Shown: positions 35,101 to 43,063, counted from the first letter of the stretch. The stretch is DNA of 64,000 nucleotides from CAZGRP01 sp964527995 (GCA_964527995.1 CAZGRP010000001.1:1-64000); one strand, 5' to 3'. A program made the numbers and translations. The notes: generated by a model from the letters alone, not told the origin.

Positions 35101-37483
35101 GTTTCTGGAATTGCCCGTTCAGGTCGTAACTGTTCAGCAGGTCCATCTGGAAACCATCCGCGTCTATGGCTCCCTGAATGCGGAACACGTAGAGACCGTC
35201 GCAGTCGGGTACCCCCTGGCTGATTGTGAAGGTGCCCTCCCAGTTGTGGTCATCGATCCATTGCGTGTTCTGACCCGACACGTTGTAGGTGTCATAAGGG
35301 GGCTGTTGGCCGTAGGTGACGCTGATGACCGAAGTGATATCCATGGCGCGGTCGAACTGGAGCTGCAGGGTCACGGCGCCCACGCCGACAGTGTCGGTTT
35401 CGTTGTTCTGGTAAATCCAGATCAGTTTGGAGACGGTGGGTTTCGGCAAGCTGACCACGGTCGTCCACTCGGCATTGCCGGTGCGCAGGCGGTTCCCGGC
35501 CGAATCGACACCCACTGCCTCGAAGTCGTACACACCCTCACCCATCGCCGTGGCGTTGAACGAAATCGGACTGCTGGTGTAGATCGCTCCGCTTCCGCCG
35601 TAGCGGCTCCATGAGCCACCATCTTTGCGGTACCAGAGTTCGACGTGTCGGATACCACTCAGATTGTCGGTGTTGTTGGAGTCATCATAGTAGACGTCGA
35701 ACACCAGCGAGGTGGAGGTGTCAGGCGTCGGGGCGATGACGTTGAGGTTGGGCGGCGTATGATCGATCTTGATGCCCGTCAATTGCACCTCGCGTGAACC
35801 CATCCCGCTGTTGCCGCAGAAGTCCTTTGCGTAGTAGCTCAGAGTGTTGTTCTTCCCTTCGGTGTCGATCGTGTCCGGCGGAGTACTTCGTTCGATCTGA
35901 GGAGTATCAAAGGTTGTGACCACCTCGTTGCCGTTGAGGGTGTAGACGATCTGGCTGACACCCGAACCCTGCAGGCCCGGGGCGGCCGTGTCCGCTGCGT
36001 TGATGGTGAAGATGATTCGCTTGTACCAGGCCTGGAGGTTGAAGGCGGGCGAGTGGGAGACAAAGGGAGCGCCGCGGTCGACAAGCAGCTTCTTCTTCAA
36101 ATTGACAACATCGAAGGGCACTGGCGTGTTCTCGTAGAAGCTCAGCGTCGGTTCCATGAGCCTTCCGGTGTCTTTGGCGTTGGCCCCCTGGATGCGGAAG
36201 CCATAGTGCCCGTCCTTTCCGGCCTCTGGCACGTTGGGCGTGACGGTGAATACGCCTTGCCAGATCTTGGACGTGATCCAGTTGGAGGCCGCGGTGATGA
36301 TGTTGAAGTCATTGTACGGCTCGTTGAGGCCCCAGGTGACCACCGGAACGCTGGCGTTGTCCATTGGCACGTCGAAGACGAGCTCGATGGTGACGTCGCC
36401 GAAGCAAACCGTATCGGTCACTTCAAACTTGTGGATGAAAGTGATGTCGGTCAGTTTGGGTCGGACGAGGTCGACACGGGTCGTGGCCTCGACCGTTCCG
36501 GTGCGTGCCTCGACGTTGCCGGCGCTGTCTATGGCCACAGCCTCGAAGTCGTATACGGTATTGTCTTCGCCCACGAAGGGGACCGGCGATGCCGCTGAGA
36601 AGAGCGTGTCAGTGGCGGTGGGGTGCGCGTACAGCGTCCAGATATTCTCACCCTGCTTCCGAAAGTAGAGTTTGACCCATTTGACGCCGCTGAGGCTGTC
36701 GCTGGACGACACCGGCACGTCGAACGCGATCGTCCGCTGTAGCGACCCGAAAGCAGACACAGAGGCTCGGGGCGGTGTTTTGTCCACTTTGATGCCTGCC
36801 AGCGTCTCTGTGTTTTCCTTATGGCCCAGAATATCTTCTGCCCAGTAGCGGATCAGGTTGTTGTTGCCCTCCGTGCCGACGCTCACCTGGAAGTTTTGCT
36901 GGATCGTGCCTGCTGCCACGTTGATCACGGTTGTGTCCCCGCTGTTGACCGAGTAGTAGATTTTGCTGAGGCCGGCGCCGTTGTCGCCGTCGGCGGTGTC
37001 TGCGGCCGTGAAGGTGACGACAGCATTCTGGCGGTACCAGACGGTGTTGTCGAAGGCGTGCGTGGTCACCGGCGCGGAGCGATCGACCAGCAGCTTCTGT
37101 GCCGGTATGGTGGGATTGGTGGTGAGCGTGTCTCCGGCCAGATTGCGAAAGTTGAGAATGCTGAAGGTGTAGAGGCCGTCTTTGACCGGGGAGTCAGGGG
37201 CGACGGAGAACGACGCCTGGTAGGTGGTCTTGTCGGTCCAGGCTCCCGCTATGGAGTTGTCCTGGTACGGCGCAGCCCGCCCCATCGTGATCTTGGGGAT
37301 ATAGGTGCTTGTGGTGTCCATATCTTCGCTGAAGATGACGGTGACGGCGAACTGTTGGCCGGTGATCGCGGTGTCTGGGATCACCGTAAAGGTGGTGACA
37401 GACGGCCCCTGCGCCCATGCGGCGCTGGAATAGAGGCTGACCAGCGTGAGCAGCCCGATGGTGAAAAAGACTTTCCTGCTCAT
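32156..37483 (-). CDS. Giant Ig-like repeat surface protein with type IX/FlgD-like C-terminal domain
   Basis: A 1775-residue secreted protein. A signal peptide (FFTIGLLTLVSLYSSAAWAQ) is followed by four long tandem modules of about 350 residues. Each begins with an Ig-like segment that ends in DGLYTFSI, DGHYGFRI, DGLYVFRI or DGQYGFRI. Each continues with LLVDR.AP or LLIDR.PP, a 'YSVNSGD'-like strand set, and a VYDFEAVAVDSAGN-type closing strand. A final module and the C-terminal sorting domain follow (YANYPNPFNPETTIRYSLPE, EIYNLLGQRVRTL, SGVYITYLRAGKFVATRKMV). It is probably displayed on or released from the outer membrane by a type IX-like system. GAGGTG precedes the ATG at 37483. Confidence 0.85.
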   Translation of the reverse strand: MSRKVFFTIGLLTLVSLYSSAAWAQGPSVTTFTVIPDTAITGQQFAVTVIFSEDMDTTSTYIPKITMGRAAPYQDNSIAGAWTDKTTYQASFSVAPDSPVKDGLYTFSILNFRNLAGDTLTTNPTIPAQKLLVDRSAPVTTHAFDNTVWYRQNAVVTFTAADTADGDNGAGLSKIYYSVNSGDTTVINVAAGTIQQNFQVSVGTEGNNNLIRYWAEDILGHKENTETLAGIKVDKTPPRASVSAFGSLQRTIAFDVPVSSSDSLSGVKWVKLYFRKQGENIWTLYAHPTATDTLFSAASPVPFVGEDNTVYDFEAVAIDSAGNVEARTGTVEATTRVDLVRPKLTDITFIHKFEVTDTVCFGDVTIELVFDVPMDNASVPVVTWGLNEPYNDFNIITAASNWITSKIWQGVFTVTPNVPEAGKDGHYGFRIQGANAKDTGRLMEPTLSFYENTPVPFDVVNLKKKLLVDRGAPFVSHSPAFNLQAWYKRIIFTINAADTAAPGLQGSGVSQIVYTLNGNEVVTTFDTPQIERSTPPDTIDTEGKNNTLSYYAKDFCGNSGMGSREVQLTGIKIDHTPPNLNVIAPTPDTSTSLVFDVYYDDSNNTDNLSGIRHVELWYRKDGGSWSRYGGSGAIYTSSPISFNATAMGEGVYDFEAVGVDSAGNRLRTGNAEWTTVVSLPKPTVSKLIWIYQNNETDTVGVGAVTLQLQFDRAMDITSVISVTYGQQPPYDTYNVSGQNTQWIDDHNWEGTFTISQGVPDCDGLYVFRIQGAIDADGFQMDLLNSYDLNGQFQKRLLIDRTPPVTIIRFDSTTYNQASGWWYGSDIRARVIAQDVVTDPGKCAGIQGAGVASFSFQVNNGPVSRKTIASPSVIADTTFTISSEGRNNSVRFWAVDLLGHAETVNGDNVVGGIKLDKTPPEATASSPDSSSTLAFNVAWSGADPISGGSSSGLSHVELWYRSDINRQWTKLGNFTSSPVRFTGQDDRVYEFEVVAVDSAGNKEVRRGVAESSTVIGTPKPLLTRVAFIYNNTIADTVAKGLTVIELGFNTKMDVTVTPKISYGLQPPFNTYNIPHIGTQWITDRIFQATFTISDDIPAVDGQYGFRISDARAAPDGLGTTMETTFSTNVNGGRLLLIDRAAPGAPTQIAVSPPGWTNANSVTISWLNPSDLSGVASAWYRIGKPPQGKRDGIQVEKQGIQSFEISTVGLMSGSYDVYLWLEDAAGNINQGNLATVTFKSDKVAPVFTPVSIPTEANEGESLTFSGTVVEDIGLDRSTSKLYYRRGGEASETAVDLSFSNGSVSATVPGSAVTSRGLYTRLVLADSAGNQAPETRSSVTVNVAGTTPAVTHPGGTTASAYRLISVPLNLDSPNAQSVLQDDLGDPAGGKNWRLLYWDPAANAFKEYPNVPAFEPGRSFFLISRTKKPITPGPGKSVRSDEPFRYPLLKGWNLIAVPFDFPLSSATLSLRSGADLGPIWGYEGAWNMVTTLEPWKGYALFVSKDDTLIFDANAPSGSQSKKRPIASAEAGEWSVEVHAFQGNARDEVNLFGVRNDALTGSDDADLHEPPIVSDVTVYFTQEDEQGRKAFYATDFRPSADDGYKWNLVVRTTGSGTVELEFPGIASVPANREVYLIDLEAKLARDLRKNNRYTYLAGQGVREKTLTVVVGSKQYVQENNQGVPLHPTKYQLYANYPNPFNPETTIRYSLPERTVVRLEIYNLLGQRVRTLVDGQGQEADFYVVHWDGRNDGGVPVASGVYITYLRAGKFVATRKMVLMK

Positions 37484-37656
37484 GTCGCACCTCGGTTGTG
37501 AAGTATGTGTCGGTTGCCCTTTGAAACGCCTCCCTCCAGCATCGTCGTTTCCATAGGGGTAAACAGGCCGAATTCTGTAGGAGGCCTCGTCGGTCGCTCC
37601 GTGGTGGACGGGAAGCGATTCTCCGCGCTATGGCTCCAACGTTACGGTTGTTTCGA

Positions 37657-38346
37657 TCACGGAGTGCCCGGGAATGCCGGCGGTCCGGGAAGCTTGCCCG
37701 GACTCTTGCCGCCGCTCGACCCGGTGGCGAGAATGACCGCTACCACGCCGCCGGCTCCAAGTGCGCCCAGGGCGGCATAGCGCAACCACTTGGAGGCCCC
37801 TCGTTTGCGGGTCTCGATCGGTTGGCCGGCGGGTGAAGTCGTCTCGACGGGAACGCCGACGAGCTTCTTGGCGATCACGGCCATGTATTGCACAGCGTCA
37901 TCGATCGTTCCGGTCATCTGATCGCTGACCGTCTCGACTTCTTCGCCGCTTGCCACATGCACCATGAAGGCATCGATGTAGAAGGTCTGGCCGACGTGTC
38001 GCACCGAGCCCGCTACCACAAGCTGGACGCCCAGGGTTGCTCCGGCACTGATGGCGCAGGGCATGGTGGCGCAACTCTGCTGAGTACTGCCAGCCTCCTG
38101 GAGCTTGCCCATCATCGACAGACGGTCAATGACTTCGAAGATGCCGAGGCCGCGAAGCTCGTCTCGCAGCTTGCGGGACAGCCGCATGGCATCGCTGGCG
38201 GAGACAGCCCCCGAGACCTCCAGATCCAGCACTGCCAGGGAGTAGCGCTGCTTGCGCTTGGTCGCGCCGGCAGCGGGAAGGACGCCTTGCAGGAGGAGGG
38301 TGTAGGTGAAGGCGACCAGGACGACGAGGCTTACTTTTTGTTTCAT
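37657..38346 (-). CDS. CsgG/TolB-N-like exported protein
   Basis: A 229-residue exported protein. It has a signal peptide (VSLVVLVAFTYTLLLQGVLPAAGA) and a CsgG/TolB-N-like alpha-beta domain (RYSLAVLDLEVSGAVSASDA, LRDELRGLGIFEVIDR, GVQLVVAGSVRHVGQTFYI). It ends with a hydrophobic segment (LRYAALGALGAGGVVAVILA) and a Gly/Pro-rich tail. Such domains occur in outer-membrane secretion channels and assembly factors. It lies 173 bp upstream of the giant Ig-like protein gene on the same strand, so a role in that protein's export or assembly is plausible. The ATG at 38346 has GGGAGAAAG upstream; the open frame before it is not conserved. Confidence 0.72.
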   Translation of the reverse strand: MKQKVSLVVLVAFTYTLLLQGVLPAAGATKRKQRYSLAVLDLEVSGAVSASDAMRLSRKLRDELRGLGIFEVIDRLSMMGKLQEAGSTQQSCATMPCAISAGATLGVQLVVAGSVRHVGQTFYIDAFMVHVASGEEVETVSDQMTGTIDDAVQYMAVIAKKLVGVPVETTSPAGQPIETRKRGASKWLRYAALGALGAGGVVAVILATGSSGGKSPGKLPGPPAFPGTP

Positions 38347-38833
38347 GAGTCTTTCTCCCTGTGGTGGATGCAGGGAATAACCGCCCGTAGAGCCGCGACC
38401 GACAGCACGACTCGAGCGATCACCCGATGGTTTATTTGACTCAAGTGGGTAACATAATCGGTGGGCCCCGTTTTTTTGAGGGTGGGCGGCGTTTTCATAG
38501 GCAAGCACTATGCCAGCGGCTCCTGGCGGTCATTGAGGCCCTTCTCTTCCGTCCATCGTGGTCTCCAAGGCTCCCGTCATTGCGTAGCCTTCTATAAGAG
38601 AAACAACAGGTTGACATTAGCAGAGTGTAGCGGCGTCGGTGAGTCCTTGTGGACCCCCATGGGACAACCGCTGGAGTGAGCGGAATTTGTGTTCCTGTGA
38701 AACACTTGTGTGCCTGTGAGACAAAGGACGCACGGCTTCTTGAGGCCGCCCCGGTGGCGGCGGCGGAGGCTTCACAATGGCAGGCCAGGTGACGATGACT
38801 CATGATGGGGGAGGGCAGTCCGGCGTAAGATGC
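38347..38833. other. Non-coding stretch upstream of the lipid-related operon
   Basis: No convincing gene in 487 bp. It includes the leader of the leftward CsgG-like gene and, at 38689-38726, two imperfect 19-bp tandem copies of a GTGT..CCTGTGA.ACA unit. An isolated TTGACA near 38612 has no matching -10 element. Confidence 0.4.
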
Positions 38834-38862
38834 TTGACAATCGTGACCGGGGGTGTTATATT
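38834..38862 (+). promoter_or_regulatory. Near-consensus sigma-70 promoter
   Basis: TTGACA (38834-38839), 17-bp spacer, TATATT (38857-38862). It would start transcription near 38869, about 148 nt before the flippase-like gene, with a leader ORF and a terminator in between. Confidence 0.75.
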
Positions 38863-38912
38863 TCGCTATGCGTCGATGCTTGACTCGTGAGAAGGTAACA
38901 AGGGGGAGCGTT

Positions 38913-39020
38913 GTGAGATACCTGACGGTCGATGTGACTTTCGCCGATCATCGGAGCGAGACATGGTTCTCGCTTTTTTGTTGTACTTGGAAGCGTCGCA
39001 GAGCTAGGGAAGGAAGATGA
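38913..39020 (+). CDS. Putative 35-residue leader peptide
   Basis: A short frame beginning with GTG, preceded by AAGGGGGAGC at 38900-38909. It encodes VRYLTVDVTFADHRSETWFS, then LFCCTWKRRRAREGR. Its TGA overlaps the ATG of the next gene in an ATGA, and a terminator hairpin lies inside it. The arrangement fits a leader peptide controlling read-through or translational coupling. It could be chance; no homologue is known to me. Confidence 0.4.
   Translation: MRYLTVDVTFADHRSETWFSLFCCTWKRRRAREGR
38955..38980 (+). terminator. Terminator/attenuator between promoter and operon
   Basis: AGCGAGA (38955-38961) pairs with TCTCGCT (38968-38974) with a 6-nt loop, followed by six Ts. It sits downstream of the promoter but upstream of the first large gene, so it can only act as a conditional terminator for that operon. 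Confidence 0.55.
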
Positions 39021-40060
39021 AGAAGCGTCTGGCTGTCGGTGTTCTCATTAGTCTGGGTGCCCTGTACCTGGCCTTCCGGAATGTCGATCTCTCGGCCATG
39101 GTGAACGCCATGCAGGAGGCCAGCTACATCTGGCTCATCCCTGCTTTGGCCGCGATGATGGTGAGCGTCTGGCTGCGCGCCATCCGCTGGCGATATTTCC
39201 TCCATGGCACCAAAGATGTGGCCACCCACCGGCTGTTCGCGGTGACCATGATCGGCTATATGGCAAACAACGTCCTCCCGCTGCGAGTGGGAGAACTGGT
39301 TCGAGCCTACGCGCTGGGCTCGACCGAGCGTATCCCGGTCGCCACGGTGTTTTCCACGGTGGTCGTGGAACGCATCCTTGACCTCCTGTCGCTGGTCATC
39401 CTCCTCGGCTTCACCCTGCTTTTTTATCCCTTCCCGGGATGGGTGCGCCAGCTCGGTTTTTTTGCATTCTTGGGGATCACAGCTGTGACGCTCTGGTGCT
39501 TTTTTCTGGCCCGCCAGAGTCAGCGCGCCACAAACATTCTGCACCGGCTGACGTCTTTGTTTCCGGAACGCTTTCGGGAGAAGATCGTGGAAACCACACG
39601 CGCCTTCCTGGAAGGTCTGGCGATCTTCAGGCGCACCGAGCACTACGGTATCGTCATCTTCTACACCCTGGCAATGTGGATCCTCTACGCCTCCATCATC
39701 TACTTTTCTTTTCTTGCCTTCGACTTTGTCCGCACCTACGATCTTCCCTCGGTGGCAAGTCTGGTCGTTCTGGTCATGGTGTCCATCGGCATCTCCATAC
39801 CCTCCTCGCCCGGGTTCGTGGGCACCTATGACCTCCTCGCCCAACAGAGCCTGGCTCTTTTCGGTGTCCCTTCGAGCGAGGCTCTGGGATATGCAGTGGT
39901 GCTGCATCTGGTCAACTACATCCCGCTGACGGCGATTGGGCTGTTCTACGCCGTAAAGCTCAACATCGATTACGCCAGACTGGCCAAGGAGGCTGCGGAG
40001 CTACCGGCCGAGGTCGTCGCTGAAGCCGCCACGCCGGCAGCCGCGGACCCGGGGGAGTGA
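39017..40060 (+). CDS. UPF0104/YbhN-like flippase-domain membrane protein
   Basis: A 347-residue integral membrane protein of the lysylphosphatidylglycerol-synthase transmembrane (UPF0104, YbhN-like) family. The typical starting block SLGALYLAFRNVDLSAMVNAM, the SVWLRAIRWRYFL segment, NVLPLRVGELVRAY and the late SPGFVGTYDLLAQQ are all present, with about eight hydrophobic helices. Relatives flip or transport lipids across membranes. The ATG overlaps a possible leader peptide stop codon. It is the first large gene of an envelope operon behind a strong promoter and an internal terminator. Confidence 0.85.
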   Translation: MKKRLAVGVLISLGALYLAFRNVDLSAMVNAMQEASYIWLIPALAAMMVSVWLRAIRWRYFLHGTKDVATHRLFAVTMIGYMANNVLPLRVGELVRAYALGSTERIPVATVFSTVVVERILDLLSLVILLGFTLLFYPFPGWVRQLGFFAFLGITAVTLWCFFLARQSQRATNILHRLTSLFPERFREKIVETTRAFLEGLAIFRRTEHYGIVIFYTLAMWILYASIIYFSFLAFDFVRTYDLPSVASLVVLVMVSIGISIPSSPGFVGTYDLLAQQSLALFGVPSSEALGYAVVLHLVNYIPLTAIGLFYAVKLNIDYARLAKEAAELPAEVVAEAATPAAADPGE

Positions 40061-40064
40061 CGAG

Positions 40065-40511
40065 TTGAAGCGATCGATGCGCATCAGCCGCCGCCTGCCG
40101 ATCAGCGTGGAGCATGCCTTTGCCATCGTCAACGATGTGGAGAAGTATCCGCAGTTCCTGCCGCAGGTCCGAAAGGCGCGCGTGGTCTCCCAGAAAGGCG
40201 ATGAGCGGCTGGTCGAGATCGAGTTCCATCATCCGCTTCTTTCGGCCGTGCAGAGATCCGTGGCTCGCAGCGATCCGCCGTATTCGATCGACATCGAGCA
40301 GATCGAGGGGGTCAGCAAGACCTTCCGGTTGCACTGGCGGTTCAGGCCCACCGAGGAGGGAGGCACGGAGATCAGCGCCGAGGTGGAGATCGAATTTGAC
40401 AGCCGGCTGCTGTCAGGTGTCCTCGGCCGGGCCATGGAGAGGATGATCGCAGAAATGGTGGATCACTTCGAAAAAAGAGCTCAGGATCACCTGGCCGGTG
40501 ACGCGCGCTGA
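40065..40511 (+). CDS. RatA/COQ10-like START-domain protein
   Basis: A 148-residue SRPBCC/START-fold protein of the COQ10/RatA type: ISVEHAFAIVNDVEKYPQFLP is the family hallmark, followed by a beta-rich core and a C-terminal helix (GRAMERMIAEMVDHFEKRA). Family members bind quinones or other lipids; E. coli RatA was described as a ribosome-association toxin. Given the lipid-related neighbours, lipid binding is more likely here. The TTG at 40065 has GGGGGAG upstream; an ATG at 40077 is the alternative. Confidence 0.82.
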   Translation: MKRSMRISRRLPISVEHAFAIVNDVEKYPQFLPQVRKARVVSQKGDERLVEIEFHHPLLSAVQRSVARSDPPYSIDIEQIEGVSKTFRLHWRFRPTEEGGTEISAEVEIEFDSRLLSGVLGRAMERMIAEMVDHFEKRAQDHLAGDAR

Positions 40512-40528
40512 CACAGCTCTTTGTTCCC

Positions 40529-41317
40529 ATGAGTCCTCGAACAAACGACCGCGCTGGCGAGCATCGCCGCAGGGATGCTGTCAGTCTTGACTTGCGAGCT
40601 CCCATGGCAGATACGACCGAGTCCGGGTGCGGCAATCGGCATCATCGGGCGATCCTGCCGCTGATGCTCTTTTTCATGATCGGTGTCAGCGGTCTGTGGC
40701 ACGGATCGGCAGCGCAGCAGCTCTACCGGGTCGATCGGGATATCCTGCGCTTCATCGAGTCCAACAATGGCTCGCCTCTGCTTGATTATCCAGTTGAGCT
40801 TTTCTCACTCGCCACGCCGTTGGTGGAAGGCGGAGTCATCGTGGAGCGTTCCTTCTCTGGCTGGCGGCGGAACGACCGGCAGTCGTTGCAGGCTGGCGCT
40901 GTTGCCGCGGCAGGTATCCTCGCAAGCCAGGCACTCGTGGTAGCCTTGAAATATGTCGTTCGCCGTCGACGTCCTCCAAGGGACGAGGCGAGCTACCGCC
41001 CCCGTATCTGGGACGTCCGTACGACCCCGTCCTTCCCTTCCGGACACGCGGCATCGTCGTTTGCGTTTGCGGCGGCGATGGGGCGGGCCTACCCGCGCTG
41101 GCGAATCTGGTTGTTGGCGTATGCGACCGCCTCGGGCCTGGCTCAGATTTACGTCGGCAACCACTACCCCTCCGATGTCTTGGCTGGGGCGCTGCTCGGA
41201 TATGCGGTTTCGACGCTGGTGTGGAACCATCGTCGCGGCGTTCTGCGTTTCATCAGCCGGGCGGGTGTGGTGAAGTCGGCTGACGGCTGGCGTGCTACTG
41301 CCAGCATCCCATTCTGA
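40529..41317 (+). CDS. PAP2-family phosphatase
   Basis: A 262-residue membrane phosphatase with the three PAP2 motifs in order: KYVVRRRRPPRD, PSFPSGHAAS, and YVGNHYPSDVLAG with its catalytic His and Asp. Such enzymes dephosphorylate phosphatidate, undecaprenyl diphosphate or related lipids at the outer face of the inner membrane. Hydrophobic helices surround the motifs (AILPLMLFFMIGVSGL, LQAGAVAAAGILASQALVVAL). Start uncertain: ATG at 40529, or the ATG at 40604 just before the first membrane segment. Confidence 0.87.
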   Translation: MSPRTNDRAGEHRRRDAVSLDLRAPMADTTESGCGNRHHRAILPLMLFFMIGVSGLWHGSAAQQLYRVDRDILRFIESNNGSPLLDYPVELFSLATPLVEGGVIVERSFSGWRRNDRQSLQAGAVAAAGILASQALVVALKYVVRRRRPPRDEASYRPRIWDVRTTPSFPSGHAASSFAFAAAMGRAYPRWRIWLLAYATASGLAQIYVGNHYPSDVLAGALLGYAVSTLVWNHRRGVLRFISRAGVVKSADGWRATASIPF

Positions 41318-41336
41318 CGGTTGGGAGAATTCCTTC

Positions 41337-42002
41337 ATGGAACCGGTGGTGAACGCCGTGAGGCTCATTTCCTGGCGCTGGTTCGTCCTGGCCGGATTGC
41401 TGTTTTTCACCGGCATGGCCCTGGGTCCGGTAGTCTACCGCCGGCGCATTGGCTGGCTTCTGGCCTATCCGCGGCGGGTGGCACGCTTCCTGGAAGAGAT
41501 GTTGGCCCGACACCGGACATTTGCTCCGCTGTTTCTGCGAATCTTCCTGATCAATACAGCATCGATTCTGACCGACTTCCTGAGCGGGTTCGGCATCGTC
41601 CTGCCCTTCATCGTCATCCTGTGGACGGGCCTGAACATGGCGCTTCTGGCTGGCGAGGTGTACGGCGAACCCGTTCGTTGGACAAAGTTGCTCAACTTCC
41701 TGGCCCTGTTCGAGCTGCCGGCCGCCTGGGCAATGACCGCCGCCGGGGTCGAACTTGGTCTGGCCGTGGCCGGCCGTAGCAGCGTGACCGTGGCAGCCGC
41801 GTTCACTTCCGGCTGGCGCCTTTTCTTTCTCTTCTCGTGGCCGCTGCTCCTTGTGGCTGGCGTCCTCGAGGCTGGGCTCATCGCGGCAGGCAACCGGCAC
41901 GGCGAGCTGGGTGGCAACGGCCGGCTTCGAACTCCAAAACGCGTCACCGCCTCGTTGGATTCAGACGATTCCGTCGCTCCCCGGGAAGATGATGCGGCCT
42001 GA
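41337..42002 (+). CDS. SpoIIM-like (stage II sporulation M family) membrane protein
   Basis: A 221-residue membrane protein resembling the SpoIIM/DUF95 family: a first helix (WFVLAGLLFFTGMALGPVVY), FLRIFLINTASILTDFLSG, GIVLPFIVILWTGLNMALLAG, and the FELPAAWAMTAAGVELGLAV block that matches the family's conserved 'ELPA' helix. In non-sporulating bacteria these proteins are of unknown function. The tail is charged and disordered. The ATG at 41337 has GGGAG 9 nt upstream. It closes the envelope operon. Confidence 0.7.
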   Translation: MEPVVNAVRLISWRWFVLAGLLFFTGMALGPVVYRRRIGWLLAYPRRVARFLEEMLARHRTFAPLFLRIFLINTASILTDFLSGFGIVLPFIVILWTGLNMALLAGEVYGEPVRWTKLLNFLALFELPAAWAMTAAGVELGLAVAGRSSVTVAAAFTSGWRLFFLFSWPLLLVAGVLEAGLIAAGNRHGELGGNGRLRTPKRVTASLDSDDSVAPREDDAA

Positions 42003-42201
42003 ACACGGTTCGGACCGCTCTCCGACGCCGGCGCACGTGAGCCGAGTGCGCCGCGAGCTTTGCATCGCCACGAAGGCACCGGGCAGCCTGCGGTCCTGCC
42101 ATCGTCAGATTTTTCCCTTGCGCCCGCCTGAAAAAATCGTAGATTTATATTCGACATAGGACCACGTCATCACATCTGGTCTGATGGCTCTTTGTGCTTC
42201 T

Positions 42202-42207
42202 TATACT
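42202..42207 (+). promoter_or_regulatory. Possible -10 element upstream of the HemX/CcsA-like gene
   Basis: TATACT lies 32 nt before the ATG at 42239, with no good -35 at the right distance. A second candidate, TATATT, lies at 42146-42151. Weak evidence; an activator-dependent promoter is possible. Confidence 0.25.
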
Positions 42208-42238
42208 GAGTATCTGATAGAGAATTTGCGGGTCGAGT

Positions 42239-43060
42239 ATGCATCTCGGCATCCATCTGCTGCAGTGGTTCACGGCGTTTTGCTACGCCGCCGCGACGAC
42301 GCTCTACGTCAAACATCTCATTGACCGGACATCGGTTTCCGAACGGCTGCTGAAAAGCAGTATTCCGATCACTTTGACGGTGCATCTGGGATATCTTGTC
42401 CTGCTAACCCTGATGCTGGGCCGTGCTCCGGTCGGCGACGTGCCACAGGTGTTGACGAGTACAGCCTGGCTGTTCACTCTGGTCTACTTTGTCCTGGAAC
42501 GCCGCAGCCACGAAACTTCCATCGGTGGCTTCATTCTTGGCATCAGCACCGTGCTGCATGTCCTTTCCTCGATTTTCCTGCGCACCAACAAGCCGCTCGC
42601 TGCGGAGCTGCACGATCTGAGCTTCGAAGTCCATGTCAGTGCCATGCTTCTGGCCTATACCGCCTTTGCGGTTTCGTTTATTGCCAGCCTCCTGTACGTT
42701 TTTCTTTACCATGAGATCAACGAGAAGCGCTTTGGCTTTTTTTATACGCGCCTGCCTTCACTCGATTTCTTTGACCGTCTGAGCAATCATGCCGTGAACA
42801 TCGGCCTGGTGTTCGCAGCTTTCGGTATCGTGCTCGGGCTCTACATGGGGAAGATTGTCTGGGACCGCAACTGGTGGTGGGATCCCAAGTTGTTGTCGAT
42901 GGCGGTCCTCTACCTTATCTACCTGGGCCACCTGCTGCTGCGCAAGACTGCCGGCTGGCAGGGGAAGCGTGCCGCCTGGATCTCGATCTGCGGCTTCAAC
43001 TGGCTTCTGGTTTCGTGGCTCATCATCAGTCCATTCTTATCCCGCTTGCACAACTATTGA
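42239..43060 (+). CDS. HemX/CcsA-type cytochrome c assembly membrane protein
   Basis: A 273-residue polytopic protein of the cytochrome-c-assembly (CcsA/ResC/HemX) family, with about eight hydrophobic helices. The hallmark Trp-rich segment is VWDRNWWWDPKLLSMAVLYL, and a conserved His lies in SFEVHVSAMLLAYTAF. CcsA proteins move and attach heme; the shorter HemX proteins sit in front of hemA and, in Bacillus, lower HemA protein levels. The size and the position directly before a HemA-derived gene favour the HemX reading. The next gene begins at or 3 nt after its stop codon, so they are almost certainly cotranscribed and coupled. Confidence 0.85.
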   Translation: MHLGIHLLQWFTAFCYAAATTLYVKHLIDRTSVSERLLKSSIPITLTVHLGYLVLLTLMLGRAPVGDVPQVLTSTAWLFTLVYFVLERRSHETSIGGFILGISTVLHVLSSIFLRTNKPLAAELHDLSFEVHVSAMLLAYTAFAVSFIASLLYVFLYHEINEKRFGFFYTRLPSLDFFDRLSNHAVNIGLVFAAFGIVLGLYMGKIVWDRNWWWDPKLLSMAVLYLIYLGHLLLRKTAGWQGKRAAWISICGFNWLLVSWLIISPFLSRLHNY

Positions 43061-43063
43061 GTG

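Noticed and set aside
38612..38617. TTGACA upstream of the 39017 operon as a second promoter
   Set aside because: No acceptable -10 hexamer at 15-19 bp downstream.
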